Positions 62,004 through 64,000 of a stretch of 64,000 nt of DNA are shown here, piece after piece. A program made the position numbers and the translations under genes. The stretch is from Pseudomonas sp. MIACH (GTDB taxonomy: Bacteria > Pseudomonadota > Gammaproteobacteria > Pseudomonadales > Pseudomonadaceae): contig NZ_LHVO01000010.1 in assembly GCF_001269925.1 (NCBI RefSeq), forward strand, positions 1 through 64,000, read 5' to 3'. The notes beneath the pieces were generated by a model. The model worked only from the letters and a program-made list of their open reading frames with translations. It searched no databases and was not told the DNA's origin. Each line of letters begins with the position of its first letter. Within the stretch, counting starts at the first letter, position 1.

Positions 62004-63029
62004 ATGGATTTTTTGGCTGAATACGCGAGCTTTCTGGCGAAGACCGTCACCCTGGTGATCGCTATTCTGGTGGTACTGATCAGCTTCGCGGCACTGCGCA
62101 GCAAAGGGCGTCGCAAAGCCGCCGGGCAACTGCAGGTCAGCAAGCTCAATGACTTCTATAAGGGCCTGCGTGAGCGCCTTGAGTCGAGCCTGCTCGACAA
62201 GGAGCAGCTCAAGGCCCTGCGCAAGTCCGAAAGCAAAGCCGAAAAGAAGAACAGCAAGAAGAAGCCCGAAACCAAGCCACGGGTGTTCGTGCTGGATTTC
62301 GACGGCGATATCAAGGCCTCGGCCACCGAGAGCCTGCGCCATGAAATCACCGCACTGCTGAGCCTGGCCACGCCCAAGGACGAAGTGGTGCTGCGCCTGG
62401 AAAGCGGCGGCGGCATGGTCCACAGCTACGGCCTGGCGTCGTCGCAACTGGCGCGTATCCGCCAGGCGGGCGTGCCGTTGACCGTGTGCATCGACAAGGT
62501 CGCGGCCAGCGGCGGCTACATGATGGCGTGCATCGGCGAGAAGATCATCAGCGCCCCGTTTGCCATCCTTGGCTCGATTGGCGTAGTGGCGCAGTTGCCC
62601 AACGTCAACCGCCTGCTGAAAAAACACGACATCGACTTTGAAGTGCTGACCGCCGGCGAGTACAAACGCACCCTCACGGTGTTTGGCGAAAACACCGAGA
62701 AGGGCCGCGAGAAGTTCCAGGAAGACCTGGACATCACCCATCAGTTGTTCAAGAACTTCGTCTCGCGTTATCGCCCACAGCTGGCGATTGACGACGTAGC
62801 GACCGGAGAGGTGTGGCTGGGCGTTGCAGCGCTGGATAAGCAACTGGTCGACGAACTGCAAACCAGCGACGAATACCTGGCCACCAAGGCCAAGACCGCC
62901 GAGGTCTTCCACCTGCACTATGCCGAGCGTAAAAGCCTGCAGGAGCGGGTGGGCCTGGCGGCCAGCGGCTCGGTAGACCGCGTGCTGCTGACCTGGTGGA
63001 GCCGCCTGACCCAGCAACGGTTCTGGTAA
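62004..63029 (+). CDS. sohB: inner-membrane serine protease SohB
   Basis: A 341-residue S49-family peptidase: one N-terminal membrane segment (about residues 8-30), a charged lysine-rich linker (KSESKAEKKNSKKKPE), then the protease domain with RLESGGGMVHSYGLA, the nucleophile region DKVAASGGYMMACI and the Lys region (GEYKRTLTVFGEN). It is the SohB type of periplasmic signal-peptide-peptidase relative. AAGGAG lies 5 nt before ATG 62004. Confidence 0.93.
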   Translation: MDFLAEYASFLAKTVTLVIAILVVLISFAALRSKGRRKAAGQLQVSKLNDFYKGLRERLESSLLDKEQLKALRKSESKAEKKNSKKKPETKPRVFVLDFDGDIKASATESLRHEITALLSLATPKDEVVLRLESGGGMVHSYGLASSQLARIRQAGVPLTVCIDKVAASGGYMMACIGEKIISAPFAILGSIGVVAQLPNVNRLLKKHDIDFEVLTAGEYKRTLTVFGENTEKGREKFQEDLDITHQLFKNFVSRYRPQLAIDDVATGEVWLGVAALDKQLVDELQTSDEYLATKAKTAEVFHLHYAERKSLQERVGLAASGSVDRVLLTWWSRLTQQRFW

Positions 63030-63097
63030 CCCTATTGGGGGTATAGGTCATACCTGTGGGCGGGCGCTTGCCCGTCAGCTAAGCGTACATCGCCTCC

Positions 63098-63196
63098 TGT
63101 ATGAGCGAGCTTGCTCGCGAAAAACGTCAACGATAACGCGTGCTTCCTGAATGAACGCGGCGCCTGTGAGTTTTTCGCGAGCAAGCTCGCTCCTAC
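63098..63196. repeat. REP pair (GTAGGAGCGAGCTTGC family), third copy
   Basis: GTATGAGCGAGCTTGCTCGC, one base different from the other copies, and its mirror at 63177-63196. The central AACGTCAACGATAACG matches the centre of the copy at 54601-54698. A shorter REP-like piece lies at 63225-63240. Confidence 0.9.
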
Positions 63197-63504
63197 AAAA
63201 AGCCTTAACTGACTGGATTAGGGCAAGCCCCTCCCGCCTCGTTTTGTGTGGGGATCGAAGACAGGTTTGGTAACATTTTTATATTGTATGAAGTTTGTGT
63301 TTCGACTGTAGGATCCAAGTCCTTTTGTTATTTCAGGACCTGCATGAACATCCTCTCGGAGCCTCCCAGTCGTCTTTCCCCAAGACATCCACTGTCGCCG
63401 TTCCCGCTGAAACATCCCGTATTCCGACTGCTAACCTTGTCCCGGTCCACTGACCGCGCTTTGCCGTGCCCGGCATTCTGAAACCCGTAGAGAGACTTAT
63501 ATAA
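63197..63504 (+). other. AT-rich promoter and long leader of the TerC gene
   Basis: No large gene is present. After a REP remnant the DNA becomes AT-rich (about 63265-63330), a likely promoter zone. A pyrimidine-rich leader then runs to the TerC start and holds a 45-codon upstream ORF. Many TerC-family genes have regulatory leaders (e.g. manganese-responsive), but I cannot match this one to a known riboswitch. Confidence 0.45.
63344..63481 (+). CDS. candidate proline-rich upstream ORF of the TerC gene
   Basis: ATG 63344 follows AGGA with 5-nt spacing and opens a 45-codon frame (MNILSEPPSRLSPRHPLS...) with nine prolines, ending 23 bp before the TerC ATG. Codon choice (AGA, CTA, CCA) is unlike the neighbours. 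It could be a regulatory leader peptide or a chance frame. Confidence 0.3.
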   Translation: MNILSEPPSRLSPRHPLSPFPLKHPVFRLLTLSRSTDRALPCPAF

Positions 63505-64000
63505 ATGGAATGGTTAGCGGATCCAACGGCCTGGCTCGGCCTGTTGACCTTGATTGTGCTGGAACTGGTGCTCGGCATCGACAACCTGGTGTTTATCGCG
63601 ATCCTGGCGGACAAGCTGCCGCCGGAGCAGCGTGACCGTGCGCGCTTGATCGGTTTGTCCCTGGCGTTGCTGATGCGCCTGGGCCTGCTGGCGAGTATTT
63701 CCTGGTTGGTGACCCTGACCCAGCCGCTGTTCGAGGTGTTCGACAAGAGCTTCTCCGGCCGTGACCTGATCATGCTGTTCGGCGGTGTGTTCCTGTTGTT
63801 CAAGGCCACCATGGAATTGCACGAACGCCTGGAAGGCCATGTGGCCCAGCGCTCGGGCAATGTGGCGTACGCCATGTTCTGGCCAATCGTGGCGCAGATC
63901 GTGGTGCTCGACGCCGTGTTCTCTCTGGATGCGGTCATTACTGCCGTGGGCATGGTCGATGAGTTGGCGGTGATGATGATCGCCGTGATCATTTCCATCG
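63505..64000 (+). CDS. TerC-family membrane protein (5' part only)
   Basis: The first 165 residues of a TerC-family protein: [45 protein letters not shown], and [19 protein letters not shown], with the paired acidic residues (GIDN, SLDA) conserved in TerC transporters of metal-ion/tellurite type. At least four membrane segments are visible. Related Pseudomonas proteins often continue into CBS/CorC domains, but the 3' end lies outside the window. Confidence 0.9.
   Translation, partial: MEWLADPTAWLGLLTLIVLELVLGIDNLVFIAILADKLPPEQRDRARLIGLSLALLMRLGLLASISWLVTLTQPLFEVFDKSFSGRDLIMLFGGVFLLFKATMELHERLEGHVAQRSGNVAYAMFWPIVAQIVVLDAVFSLDAVITAVGMVDELAVMMIAVIISI

Noticed and set aside
1..64000. Prophage, insertion sequence or genomic island boundaries
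   Set aside because: No transposase, integrase, tRNA target or flanking direct repeat was recognised. REP elements are dispersed throughout and do not mark an island.

Overview
The window looks like chromosomal DNA of a Pseudomonas of the P. fluorescens group. The evidence is high GC with strongly biased third positions, many copies of two Pseudomonas-type REP palindromes (GTGGGAGGGGGCTTGC and GTAGGAGCGAGCTTGC families), an OprD-family porin, a MexT-like LysR regulator and a lexA2-imuA-imuB-dnaE2 cassette. No rRNA, tRNA, CRISPR array, integrase or insertion sequence was seen.

Layout. (1) 0.1-6.1 kb: sulfur-related and other metabolic genes: cysteine dioxygenase and a four-domain rhodanese in one overlapping operon, a divergent LysR regulator, a 730-bp repeat-rich gap, a class II aldolase-like enzyme and an SsuD-like flavin monooxygenase. 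(2) 6.4-31 kb: an exopolysaccharide/capsule locus. A long forward operon (wzb, wzc, wzx, wzy, pyruvyl transferase, acetyltransferase, nitroreductase-like protein, GT2, gmd, fcl, wcaI-like GT, gmm, manC) makes, decorates, flips and polymerises a fucose-containing repeat. The gfcA-wza-gfcB-gfcC-gfcD block exports it. wcaJ, on the other strand, starts the repeat unit. Three regulators in one reverse operon follow: a pseudo-receiver winged-helix protein, a degenerate EAL protein and a winged-helix protein. I recall a colanic-acid-like capsule locus of this arrangement in P. fluorescens SBW25, studied for capsule ON/OFF switching; I could not check this here. (3) 31.2-41.7 kb: a regulator-rich stretch (LysR, GlxA/AraC type, two winged-helix/ATPase regulators, short AraC, MexT-like LysR) with a quinone oxidoreductase, a secreted 13-residue-repeat protein and a pirin. 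(4) 41.8-47.7 kb: SOS mutasome operon lexA2-imuA-imuB-dnaE2 with a LexA2-type operator. (5) 47.8-64 kb: hybrid histidine kinase coupled to a UvrA paralogue, transketolase, YdcH-like protein, HglS-type 2-oxoadipate dioxygenase, OprD porin, a large GH63-like glucosidase, SCP2 protein, histidine phosphatase, SohB protease, and a TerC-family protein cut by the window end.

The most interesting observation is a shared 17-bp motif, GAATGTTAWWWTTWGTC. It occurs twice upstream of the wzb operon and once upstream of the regulatory operon. A diverged copy lies upstream of gfcA-wza and a weak one upstream of wcaJ. It is a candidate operator tying the capsule transcription units to the adjacent regulators, whose first member has Glu where the phospho-acceptor Asp would be expected.
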